Positions 8,642 to 16,196 of a DNA stretch of 26,462 nt are shown here, in pieces. The stretch is from positions 1-26,462 of the IMG/VR virus record IMGVR_UViG_3300041964_000051, one strand, 5' to 3'. The notes under the pieces were generated by a model. That model worked only from the letters and a program-made list of their open reading frames with translations. It was not told where the DNA came from and searched no databases. A program made the position numbers and the translations under genes. The first letter of the stretch is position 1; the number at the start of each line of letters is the position of its first letter. This DNA is from a virus.

Positions 8642-10503
8642 CTGCACTGCTAGAGTTTGCCATCAGCACTGAGTTAAAGTGACCAAGCTACCGGCGGTTC
8701 CGCTACATTAGTGGAGCCGCTAAGGGCAAGTCGCACCTAGGGAAGCAGTACTTAATCTCACCAGAGCAACCGTTGAGGCTCAATCACGCGAACTGGTAGC
8801 ATTGGGCGATCGCCTTTCCAGTGGCAAAGTCACCTTGAAGGAATTTCAGGTCGAGGCGGCGACACTGCTGCGTCAGATCCACATCGGGCAAACTACGATC
8901 GCGAAAACGGCTTAGATAAGGTAACAGCAAAAGATTGGCTTGCCACAGCCCGCATACTGAAAACTTTGTACTACCAGGGCAAAGATAGCGAGACAGGCAA
9001 ACCCTATGGACTCAAGCATTTAAGCGCTGAGATAGCCGCTGGCACCGTCTCACCCGCTCAACTGGCAGCGAGGCTAAAGATGTATGCTAACAGTGGCGGC
9101 ATCTCTTTCTGGGCATCCTGGAGGCAGGCAGAGAAGGATGCAGGTAGAGCGTATGGCATTCGGAAACTTGGTGCGACTGATAATCATTGCCCCGACTGCC
9201 TTGCTTATGCGGCGATGCTACCAAGAGCGATCGAGAAAGTACCGCTTCCAAAAACTCTCTGTCAGTGCCGTGCGAATTGCTTATGCACGATCGTTGGCTT
9301 GACAGCAGCGCAGGCTAACGCTAAGACAGGGCGTACTGACTACAATGAATTTGCCATTAAGCGTGATGCTAAAGGACGCTTCGCTAAAACAAATGGCACC
9401 AAGGCATCTGCTATCAGCCAGCGTGAAAAACAGATCGAATTATTAGCTGATGGTGGTTACAAAAGTCGGCTAAGGGTGTTTGATGAGAGCGATCGCAAAT
9501 ACCAAAAACTGAGCGGTGAAGGCAAGACCTACAATCAGCTTAAAGACAAACGTGGCAAGGAATATGCTGATCAGCGCTCGAAAAGCATCTCAAAAAGCTG
9601 GCAAGAGAAGAAGCGGTTTTTACGGTTGGCAAAGGTGAGGCGACTTTAGAGCACGATCGCATCAAGCGTAAAGGCTCTGCCACCGAAAAGGCAGAACTAG
9701 AAGCTTTTCAGTACTTCCATACTGAGAGCGAATATACGGCATTGTCTGCATGGAAAGCCGAAAATCCTGAAGCATCTAAAACGCTGGTCAGCCGCCATCA
9801 AAAGGAAAAAGAGCTAAACGCTTTGTTTGACCACGATGCGATTATGGCGCGTGGGAAAGCTGCTGCTGCAACCTATGAACAAGAGGCAAGCAAAACGTTA
9901 GACTTGCATCGCAAGGCAGCGGCAGCAGCCAAGTTAAAAGACTCACTTCTGGCGCGTGGACAGTCGCGAGAAGAGTCGCTTAAGCAAGTCGCTCAAATCC
10001 AAACGACAGGGCTAACGGAAAAAGATAAGGCTACAGCTTTATCAGCCGCAGTGGAGTTCTATCAACTAAGTGGCGGTGAGGGGAAAGCAACGCTAGAACG
10101 CTTTGAGCGCACAGACTCACGCGCTTATGCGAGTCGCGACAATCGCTCCATCAATGTGGGCAGTGATACTCGCAAGGATGTCATCTGGCACGAAATGGGA
10201 CATCATCTGGAGTTTGAAAACCCACGCATCGCTAAGGCGGCTAGAGAATGGCGCGATCGGCGAGCCACAGGAGAAGAAAAGACACTAAATGAAATCACAG
10301 GCAAAAAGCACTTCGACCCTACAGAACGAGCATTACCTGGGGATTACATCACACCCTACGTTGGCAAAACTTACTACAATGGCGCTACTGAAGTTGTTTC
10401 GATGGGGATGCAATTCTTTGCCCACCCGCAAACGATGGTCTACTTCCACAACAAAGCGCCTGATCACTTTTATTTTATGTTGGGACTATTAAACCGTGAT
10501 TAA
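8638..10503 (+). CDS. MuF-like minor head protein with C-terminal HExxH metallopeptidase domain, frameshifted
   Basis: The start is coupled to the previous gene (ATG 8638). Pieces in three frames read RYISGAAKGKSHL, LNLTRATVEAQSRELVALGD, GLDKVTAKDWLATARILKTL, and then a clean frame with SFWASWRQAEKDAGRAYGIR. The cysteine-rich MuF end, TDNHCPDCLAY through LCQCRANCLCTIV (about 9179-9296), follows. Restoring one T in the run at 9617-9621 joins this to a C-terminal domain with WHEMGHHLEF (HExxH, 10189-10203) and a downstream Glu in ATEVVSMGMQFF (codon 10390-10392), fitting a zincin with a Glu third ligand. MuF proteins sit inside the capsid and can carry toxins that travel with the DNA. The substrate is unknown. 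Confidence 0.8.
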
Positions 10504-10789
10504 GTACGCTCTAACAATTAATGGCAACCCCGCATCAGTAGCAGTTGACAGCAACGACCCTAATGCGTCTGCATTCATCAAAATCACAGGCGATGATGGC
10601 ACTTTTGCTGATTGGCTAGCGTTACAGTGCGGTGCTTTTGGTCATCTCATTGGGGAATCTACTAGCCCGATCGACCTGGATTATGCGCTTTCTACAGCAG
10701 ACGCTCAACAGTGGCAACCAACAATAATAGAAGGCAGTGAGATGGTTGTAAACTATAAGTCTTATCTGCCAGATGGGGCAGTGTCTTAA
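10496..10789 (+). CDS. Hypothetical 97-aa protein, candidate immunity partner of the metallopeptidase
   Basis: The GTG start (10496) lies inside the last codons of the metallopeptidase gene, so the two are translationally coupled. The product starts MIKYALTINGNPASVAVDS and contains FADWLALQCGAFGHLIG and YALSTADAQQWQPTIIEGSE. It is acidic and has no membrane segment. The frame is intact. I recognise no family. A small acidic protein directly behind a predicted peptidase toxin is the arrangement expected for an inhibitor or immunity protein, but it could equally be a small virion protein. Confidence 0.65.
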   Translation: MIKYALTINGNPASVAVDSNDPNASAFIKITGDDGTFADWLALQCGAFGHLIGESTSPIDLDYALSTADAQQWQPTIIEGSEMVVNYKSYLPDGAVS

Positions 10790-10822
10790 TGTCTAACTCA
10801 TATGGCAGGGTGGTACGGCTAA

Positions 10823-11341
10823 ATGGCTAACCAATTTTTCAATGTCAAAGTAGACACCACTCAAGCCTCTACCGTGTTCGGTCGCATGGCAGCGAAGCTA
10901 CAGGGCACAGCGCCACTGATGAGCCAAATCGCAGGCATCCTGAACAACTACGAGGATGATCTATTTGAGCAAGAGCGATCGCCCAGTGGTCAACCTTGGG
11001 CACCGTTAGCACCATCGACCATCAAACAGCGCGAACGCAAAGGCTTGGTGCCACTGAAGAAACTACAGGCAACGGGCAAGGGCAAGAGTGGGATCAGGGC
11101 GATCGTTGCTTCTGGTAACAGAGTGCAGTTGACTGTCTCTGAGGACTATATGCAGTACAACAACGATGGGACACGGCGGATACCTGCAAGACGCTTCATA
11201 CCATCTCAGATGGAGTTAGAGAGCGGTATTCTTGGTGGGCAGATTCGGGCAGCGACAGAGGCTTATTTGTCTCAGGGACTAGGCGCGTTTATCGGTGGGG
11301 AGATTGCGCGGACTCCTGGTTTTATTCGTGGGCTGCGCTAG
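10823..11341 (+). CDS. Phage virion morphogenesis protein (Mu gpG-like)
   Basis: The 172-residue product begins MANQFFNVKVDTTQASTVFG. It carries the family pattern of the virion morphogenesis / tail completion family: early helices, then LFEQERSPSGQPWAPLAPST, then LQATGKGKSGIRAIV, a YMQYNNDGTRRIPARRF segment with the family's GxxxxIPARxF motif, and C-terminal helices. Members help finish the head-tail connector. It follows the MuF gene as in Mu-like phages. Its end overlaps the end of the minus-strand gene at 11322 by 20 bases, so the two are convergent. Confidence 0.85.
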   Translation: MANQFFNVKVDTTQASTVFGRMAAKLQGTAPLMSQIAGILNNYEDDLFEQERSPSGQPWAPLAPSTIKQRERKGLVPLKKLQATGKGKSGIRAIVASGNRVQLTVSEDYMQYNNDGTRRIPARRFIPSQMELESGILGGQIRAATEAYLSQGLGAFIGGEIARTPGFIRGLR

Positions 11342-11711
11342 CCACAGGCAAGCTTGCAATTATGTAAGGCTCATACCAATGGTGAGGTTTGAGTGCTCTA
11401 AACTCTAAAGCTTCTTCGTCCCATTTCACGATCGGTAGCAATATAGTAAGACGGTCAGTAATAAGACGACCAGTAATCGTTTTATTTGCTAATACAGCAA
11501 ATAAAGAGAGCGATTCATCCGTGCCTGCATATTTCTCGCAGCTTTTCCACGTCACTGACACAGAAGAAGATCTTTTATCAATCACTAAGTTTTCAGCAAA
11601 CAAGACTTGCTCTTGCTCCAGCTCAAAGCCAAAGTTATTTTTATGCTTCAAATGATCTACAAAAAATTGCAGGTCAGACTTGTTCCCTTTGTCAAAACTA
11701 TATAAAAGCAT
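11322..11711 (-). CDS. Hypothetical 129-aa protein paired with an XRE regulator
   Basis: The ATG at 11711 lies 14 bases inside the upstream regulator gene, so the pair forms a coupled operon. The product begins MLLYSFDKGNKSDLQFFVDH and contains FAENLVIDKRSSSVSVTWKS, RLITDRLTILLPIVKWDEE and ALKPHHWYEPYIIASLP. It has no HExxH, kinase or nuclease motif that I can see. The arrangement, a short XRE-type protein followed by an overlapping gene of 100-150 residues and inverted within a phage structural block, is typical of cargo genes or toxin-antitoxin-like pairs expressed in the lysogen. That role is inference. Confidence 0.65.
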   Translation of the reverse strand: MLLYSFDKGNKSDLQFFVDHLKHKNNFGFELEQEQVLFAENLVIDKRSSSVSVTWKSCEKYAGTDESLSLFAVLANKTITGRLITDRLTILLPIVKWDEEALEFRALKPHHWYEPYIIASLPVASAAHE

Positions 11712-11952
11712 CCGGTTTTAACAGTACAAAGACATCATCCAGTCGTAACGCCAATTGCAACTCAGGCAGCACACTCAGGCACACACCTGTCTCGCCATAC
11801 TCAATCCGTTGGATGAAACGCCGATCGCGCCCGATCGCTTCACCAAGTTCCACTTGCGATAGTCCTAACGTCCCACGCCTAGCGGCAATATTCGCGCCAA
11901 TGACTTTCTCAGCGGTGAGGATGGACTTCAGTTTGCGTGGATGCGTTTGCAT
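11698..11952 (-). CDS. XRE-family helix-turn-helix regulator
   Basis: This is an 84-residue protein. A helix-turn-helix of the Cro/C1 type spans roughly residues 18-72: IGANIAARRGTLGLSQVELG, then EAIGRDRRFIQRIEYGETG, then LPELQLALRLDDVFVLL. The recognition helix lies around GRDRRFIQRIE. It is transcribed against the flanking head genes. A 15-base palindrome and a -10-like CATAAT lie just upstream, so it probably represses its own operon. If that -10 is used, the transcript would start at or next to the ATG and be leaderless, as known for some phage repressor genes. It is too short to be a typical full-length phage repressor. Confidence 0.8.
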   Translation of the reverse strand: MQTHPRKLKSILTAEKVIGANIAARRGTLGLSQVELGEAIGRDRRFIQRIEYGETGVCLSVLPELQLALRLDDVFVLLKPDAFI

Positions 11953-11957
11953 AGTGG

Positions 11958-12022
11958 CATTATGCCCTATCTAAGGGCGTATTGTCTGTAGCGTGTGCTT
12001 TTTCAATACATACATTATGCCC
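11958..12022 (-). promoter_or_regulatory. Operator and promoter region of the XRE operon
   Basis: A 15-base inverted repeat, GCCCTATCTAAGGGC (11964-11978, five-base perfect arms), lies directly upstream of the XRE start. On the minus strand it falls in the spacer between CAGACA and CATAAT, a reasonable sigma-70-like pair with 18 bases between. CATTATGCCC occurs at 11958-11967 and again at 12013-12022 in the same orientation. The palindrome overlapping a promoter spacer is what an autorepressor site looks like. The promoter boxes are not perfect, so this is moderate evidence. Confidence 0.45.
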
Positions 12023-12059
12023 GTTGGCAAGATTGTAGAAAGCCTTTCTGCGATCGCCC

Positions 12060-13574
12060 ATGCCATCGGCACTTTTGCCAACTATCAAACTGGTTAGCGC
12101 CAAGCAAGTCCCTGTTTTTCGTTTAGGAAAACAGACAGATTCTAATGGCATTGAAAAGGTCTGGTCGCCTGCTGAATTAGATGAGGCGATCGCTGCCTAC
12201 AACGAGGTGGCTGCGAAAGCCGATCATGAAGCGCCTGTACTGCATGGGCATCGTGGCAAACACGCCTTTGGCTGGATTGAGAAGGCTTACCGCGTGGGTG
12301 AGACGGTTTTTTGTGACCTCAAGAACGTGGTTGAAAGCTTTGCTCAAAACGTTAACTCTAAGTTGCATCCCAAGCGCAGCATCAGCTTTTATCCACCTAA
12401 CCACCCCAACAACCCCACACCGGGGCGGCTCAACATCAATCATTTGGCTTACCTACCTGCTGAAGGTGAGGTAAATCCGGCTGTCAAAGGTCTGCCCGAT
12501 CACGCATTTTCGGATGCAGAACTGGATGCCTGCATTGAATACGAGTTTGCTGATTACAACTTTGGTGCATGGATTGGTGGCAGTCCTTTAGAAGCGGTTG
12601 CCAATTTGTTTCAATCCTTGCGCGATCGCACTATCGAGGACGACGACCTGGAAACAGCAGACAAATTATTTCCAGTGATGGCGATCGATGCCATCAAAGC
12701 AAGCGCCAATCAGCAATGGGCATCAGTTGACATGGTGCTGAATGTCGTTCGCCCTTTGCAAGACCAAATCGATCGCCTGACTTACCCAGAACCTAAACCG
12801 GAGTATGCCGAAATGAATCTCAAAGCGATGGCGAAGGACAAGGGTGTGACCGCCGTTAAGGGCATTTCACCTGTGGACTTGCCCAAAATATTGGCTGGCG
12901 ATCTGGAACCGGATGACGAACAGATGAGCGCGATCGCTTCAGCAATGGGCATTGGCAAAGACGCGCTTAAAAAAATGATGACTGGAGGCAAAACTAAGGC
13001 AACTGATATGAGCGAACAACAAACCGAACAAGTTTCACAGGCTGATTTTGCAGAGTTAACCAACACCGTGCAAACGTTGCAGGCTGAACTCGCGGCGACA
13101 CGCAACCAGGCAACGGCAACGGCTGAAGAGAACCGAGTTTTGAAAGCAGAGCGTGAAAACGATCGCATTGCCAGTTTTGTCGAAAAGTTGGTCAGCGATC
13201 GCAAGCTTCGCTCCACCGAAAAAGATGCGGTCATTCAGGAGTTGAAATGGTTGCCCAATGATAACCCTGTGGAATTTTCTGAGGGTGGCGCAACGGTCAG
13301 CAAGACACCGCGACAAGCCAAGATGGATCGCCTTGCTGCCTCTGCTGAATTGTATTCAGTGCGAAATATGCCCACAGGTCCAGAGTTCGACCCGACTCAG
13401 TTCAGCGAACAGCAGCAGGCTTACGGCTTAGACGTTGACGTTGACGTTGCCTCAATCAAGCAAGACCGACTGATCCGAGCAAAGCAAGCAGAGATGGTCA
13501 AGCAGACGGGGGCAATCGTTTCCTATGCCGAAGCAGCAAACGCCTTGGTACAAACTGGCGTACTTAGTCTCTAG
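12060..13574 (+). CDS. Mu gpI-like prohead protease / scaffold protein
   Basis: This is a 504-residue intact frame. Residues 1 to about 165 match the phage I-like protease type: EKVWSPAELDEAIAAYNEV, LHGHRGKHAFGWIEKAYRVG, an aspartate-rich strand, and SKLHPKRSISFYPPN, then HLAYLPA. The middle is linker-like. Residues about 315-390 contain a long coiled coil (FAELTNTVQTLQAELAATRN onward), and the tail is charged, as in fused protease-scaffold proteins that shape and mature the procapsid. It precedes the decoration and capsid genes as expected. An internal start near 13008 (MSEQQTEQVSQADF) could yield a free scaffold as in Mu I/Z. ATG 12060 has no clear ribosome binding site, so its start is less certain. 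Confidence 0.8.
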   Translation: MPSALLPTIKLVSAKQVPVFRLGKQTDSNGIEKVWSPAELDEAIAAYNEVAAKADHEAPVLHGHRGKHAFGWIEKAYRVGETVFCDLKNVVESFAQNVNSKLHPKRSISFYPPNHPNNPTPGRLNINHLAYLPAEGEVNPAVKGLPDHAFSDAELDACIEYEFADYNFGAWIGGSPLEAVANLFQSLRDRTIEDDDLETADKLFPVMAIDAIKASANQQWASVDMVLNVVRPLQDQIDRLTYPEPKPEYAEMNLKAMAKDKGVTAVKGISPVDLPKILAGDLEPDDEQMSAIASAMGIGKDALKKMMTGGKTKATDMSEQQTEQVSQADFAELTNTVQTLQAELAATRNQATATAEENRVLKAERENDRIASFVEKLVSDRKLRSTEKDAVIQELKWLPNDNPVEFSEGGATVSKTPRQAKMDRLAASAELYSVRNMPTGPEFDPTQFSEQQQAYGLDVDVDVASIKQDRLIRAKQAEMVKQTGAIVSYAEAANALVQTGVLSL

Positions 13575-13585
13575 GAGAAATTATC

Positions 13586-13939
13586 ATGCCAAATTCGCAG
13601 CAAACTACTGTCGTCTCTACCGTTGTGGCGACAGGCACAATCTTACAGAAACGCGGCGTGTCACGCCTTGCGGCTCAAGCGACAGCCAATCAGCCAATCA
13701 TCGGTTTTTCTGATCACAAAGTCGAAGTCGGTGAAGCCTTGCGACTCAATGAAGGTCCCACATCAATGGCGGAAAGTGGAGCCGCGATCGACGGCACAGA
13801 ACGCCGCCTAGCCACCGATGCCCAAGGTCGCGTTGTCCCATGGACAACTGGCGTTGTTGCTGCCTTGTTACAACCTGGGCAGACCGCAACCGCAGCGGGT
13901 GAGTCGATCGAAGTCCGACCAGTTGTTAACCAAGCGTAG
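13586..13939 (+). CDS. Capsid decoration-like protein
   Basis: This is a 117-residue protein, with AGGAGA seven bases before the ATG. It is rich in small residues and beta-type, containing KRGVSRLAAQATANQPIIGF, DHKVEVGEALRLNEGPTS, and the end GVVAALLQPGQTATAAGESI, EVRPVVNQA. The size, the position between the protease/scaffold and the capsid gene, and the short beta-rich composition fit head decoration or stabilisation proteins (DUF2190-like). The sequence match is not strong enough to name the family firmly. Confidence 0.6.
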   Translation: MPNSQQTTVVSTVVATGTILQKRGVSRLAAQATANQPIIGFSDHKVEVGEALRLNEGPTSMAESGAAIDGTERRLATDAQGRVVPWTTGVVAALLQPGQTATAAGESIEVRPVVNQA

Positions 13940-13951
13940 GAGGAACCCTGA

Positions 13952-14956
13952 ATGCCCGTTGATTATTCGTTGACAGCGGCTAGAGCAGGGGTATCACTAC
14001 CGCTGACTAATCTAGCCCAAGGCTTTACCCAGTCATCCTTTGTGATGCGCCTGCTTTACCCATTGGTAGAGGTAGGTACTTATGGCGGGACGACATTGCA
14101 ATTTGATGAGTCTGCATACGAGCCTGCCACCGACGATCGCGCCGATGACACGCCGTATCCCGAAGTGCAGAGCAACTACGAAGGCAAACCTTTTAAGTTA
14201 AACACAAAAGGTTTGAGCTATCGAGTGGGAGACAAACGCCGCAAAGAAATGGAAAACCTGCGGATCAACTGGGGGCAAATCGCCACCACCACGTTGATGA
14301 CCAAAGCGGGTCTAAATCACGAAATTGAAGGCGCGATTAAAGCAACGACGCTTAACAATTACGCAACCACCAACCGCTTAACGTTGGCTCCCGGTTCTCG
14401 CTTTGGCGATGTTAATCCAGACCCAATCATTCGCTCTTCTATTTCTGCCATCTCGGATCAGATCAGCGATGTCACCAACTTAGTGGGCGTAATGGGTCGG
14501 CGGGTGTTTGATGTACTGGCAGGCAAGTACGCCACCAACTTCACCAGCACTAGCCCGGGCGTACAGCAACAGCTAACGCTGGACACACTCGCAAACATTT
14601 ACGGCTTCAGAAAGCTCGGCATCTGTGATGCGATCGCCAAAGTTGGTGGAGTCAAAACCAAAGTTTTTGGCAACGACTTTGTGATCGGTGTTGCCAATCC
14701 TGCTGCCATTCCTGCTGGCTCTAGCGACGCTGGTTTGCCCATCCCTTACGTCACCAATGGCACGGTAAACGCCATGACCGCAGCGTTTGGCTATACCTAC
14801 GTGATGCAGAACCAGCCCAGGATGTACGCACCGTGGGAAGACTTGGAACGCCGGGCACTTGTTTATCAGTTGGACTTCGATCGCGCAGTTGTAAACACCG
14901 GGGTTGGTCCAGATGGACTAATCACACACGGCTTCTTAATTAAATCCGCAGTCTAG
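13952..14956 (+). CDS. Major capsid protein
   Basis: This is a 334-residue protein with a strong AGGAGG ribosome binding site (13939-13944), the best in the window, as expected for the most abundant product. It begins MPVDYSLTAARAGVSLPLTN and contains FDESAYEPATDDRADDTPYP, RVGDKRRKEMENLRINWGQI, PIIRSSISAISDQISDVTNL and MYAPWEDLERRALVYQLDFD. The layout (N-terminal arm, middle with alternating helix and strand, C-terminal strand) and place in the operon support an HK97-fold capsid protein. I do not recognise the exact subfamily. No frameshift is present. Confidence 0.75.
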   Translation: MPVDYSLTAARAGVSLPLTNLAQGFTQSSFVMRLLYPLVEVGTYGGTTLQFDESAYEPATDDRADDTPYPEVQSNYEGKPFKLNTKGLSYRVGDKRRKEMENLRINWGQIATTTLMTKAGLNHEIEGAIKATTLNNYATTNRLTLAPGSRFGDVNPDPIIRSSISAISDQISDVTNLVGVMGRRVFDVLAGKYATNFTSTSPGVQQQLTLDTLANIYGFRKLGICDAIAKVGGVKTKVFGNDFVIGVANPAAIPAGSSDAGLPIPYVTNGTVNAMTAAFGYTYVMQNQPRMYAPWEDLERRALVYQLDFDRAVVNTGVGPDGLITHGFLIKSAV

Positions 14957-14968
14957 GAGCAAGGATAA

Positions 14969-15319
14969 ATGCCAGAACAACCGATGAAGTACAAGGTGAT
15001 TGCAGGTCCTCTCTACGTCAACAACAAACCAGTAGAGAATGACAAAACCGTTGATCTGCTACCGTCCACCGCCAAAGAGTTAGTCGCAGCCAAGGTGATC
15101 GAGTTGGTTGGTGAAGGCACACCACCACCGGAAGAGATACCTAAGATCAACCTGAACACAGCAGGCGAGGAAGAACTGATCGCGCTCGACCATATTGGCA
15201 AAGCCACAGCCCAAAAGCTAATTGCAGCCCGACCGATCGCCGTGCTGGAAGACGCTCAAAAGGTATTGGGTTTGAAGCCAGAACAATGGAGTGCGATCGC
15301 TCCACGCTTGATGGTGTAG
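14969..15319 (+). CDS. gp35-position head protein with helix-hairpin-helix domain
   Basis: This is a 116-residue protein with an AGGAG site before the ATG. The N-terminal half (MKYKVIAGPLYVNNKPVEND, LLPSTAKELVAAKVIELVG) resembles the short proteins that follow the capsid gene in Mu-like phages. The C-terminal half, KINLNTAGEEELIALDHIGK and ATAQKLIAARP, is a clear helix-hairpin-helix of the ComEA type. In Mu-like phages this position is held by gp35 (HI1506-like) proteins, which can carry small C-terminal nucleic-acid-binding modules such as Rho-N or HeH; here the module is HhH. Binding to packaged DNA at the head is a reasonable guess. Confidence 0.7.
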   Translation: MPEQPMKYKVIAGPLYVNNKPVENDKTVDLLPSTAKELVAAKVIELVGEGTPPPEEIPKINLNTAGEEELIALDHIGKATAQKLIAARPIAVLEDAQKVLGLKPEQWSAIAPRLMV

Positions 15320-15322
15320 CGC

Positions 15323-15761
15323 ATGGCTTATTGCACCCTAGCCGACATGATTGCGCTGTTTGAAGAACTCGAAATTGTCGAGGCTTCAAACTTGCGGGAG
15401 GCGCGGGAACGTGACCCCAATGCAGTCAAAATTCAAGCGGCGATCGACGGTGCCACTGGCATTATTGATGGCTACCTGATGCGTCGGTATGGTTTTACCT
15501 GTCACCACTCCAATAGAGATTGCTGGAACACTCAAGATTCATTGTTTGAATATTGCCCGCAATCTACTGGATGGCAGCACGGAAGAGGTCAAACAAAAAG
15601 CAGACGACGCGATCGCGTGGCTCAAACTTTTCACTGATCCTGCTACGACTGGCTATGGCGATCCAGCACCAGGAGTGCAAGAGGGCGAAGGGGTTGGCAG
15701 CGTTAACTCTGAAACGCCTTGCTACTTCTGGGATACCGACACGGTAGGAGTGTTTTTCTGA
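15323..15761 (+). CDS. gp36-like head-tail connector protein (DUF1320), one frameshift
   Basis: ATG 15323 gives MAYCTLADMIALFEELEIVE, with the family's Y-CT-xDM start, then AAIDGATGIIDGYLMRRYGF. One T lost from the TTTT run at 15492-15495 breaks the frame; restoring it gives LPVTTPIEIAGTLKIHCLNI, ARNLLDGSTEEVKQKADDAI and the end CYFWDTDTVGVFF with TGA 15759-15761. Full length is about 146 residues, normal for Mu gp36-like proteins of the connector. The stop overlaps the next ATG as TGATG. Confidence 0.75.
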
Positions 15762-16192
15762 TGCTCCTGAGCAAGATTGAAGGCGCGATCGCGCAACGTT
15801 TGAAACCATTGGAGCGTGAAAACCTCAAAGTCCTTGTCTTCCCCGACGATCCCAAAGAGTTAAAGCTGCCTGCTTTCAATCGGATCATCGTGCGCTACCT
15901 CAGCGAAAGTTTAACGCCCCCACAAACATTTAACCCACACGCCCCTTGCATCCAGCAGCGTTTCTTAGAGTTTCAGGTGTTTATCCAATACCAGGACTTG
16001 AGAGCCAAAAAAGGTTTGGGCGTGACCGACTTGATGGATCAGATCCGCGATCGCTTGACCTTCTTCAAGCCGATACCGGATGGCAAGTGGCTGTACCAGA
16101 CTAGCGGCGGCTTCAGCGAATTATTTCAAGACTTTTGGGCGTACACGATGAACTTCACATTGCCCTATCCCTACACAAAACAACCGGAGTAA
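15761..16192 (+). CDS. gp37-like neck / tail terminator protein
   Basis: This is a 143-residue protein from ATG 15761 with GTAGGAG 11-17 bases upstream; a longer reading from TTG 15719 would run into the previous gene. It contains LLSKIEGAIAQRLKPLEREN, VLVFPDDPKELKLPAFNRII, FLEFQVFIQYQDLRAKKGLG and WLYQTSGGFSELFQDFWAYT. The pattern of a helical start, a beta centre with the ExxVxIxxxxLR segment and an aromatic end fits the gp37 family that follows gp36 in Mu-like phages. Confidence 0.7.
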   Translation: MLLSKIEGAIAQRLKPLERENLKVLVFPDDPKELKLPAFNRIIVRYLSESLTPPQTFNPHAPCIQQRFLEFQVFIQYQDLRAKKGLGVTDLMDQIRDRLTFFKPIPDGKWLYQTSGGFSELFQDFWAYTMNFTLPYPYTKQPE

Positions 16193-16196
16193 ATAG

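Noticed and set aside
11322-11952. HipA/HipB-type toxin-antitoxin pair
   Set aside because: The regulator fits an XRE type, but the partner is only 129 residues and shows no kinase motifs, so the HipA label is not supported.
12782-13234. 150-residue minus-strand frame opposite the scaffold part
   Set aside because: It lies fully inside the intact protease/scaffold gene; its Ser/Ala/Arg runs are the reverse of coiled-coil codons.
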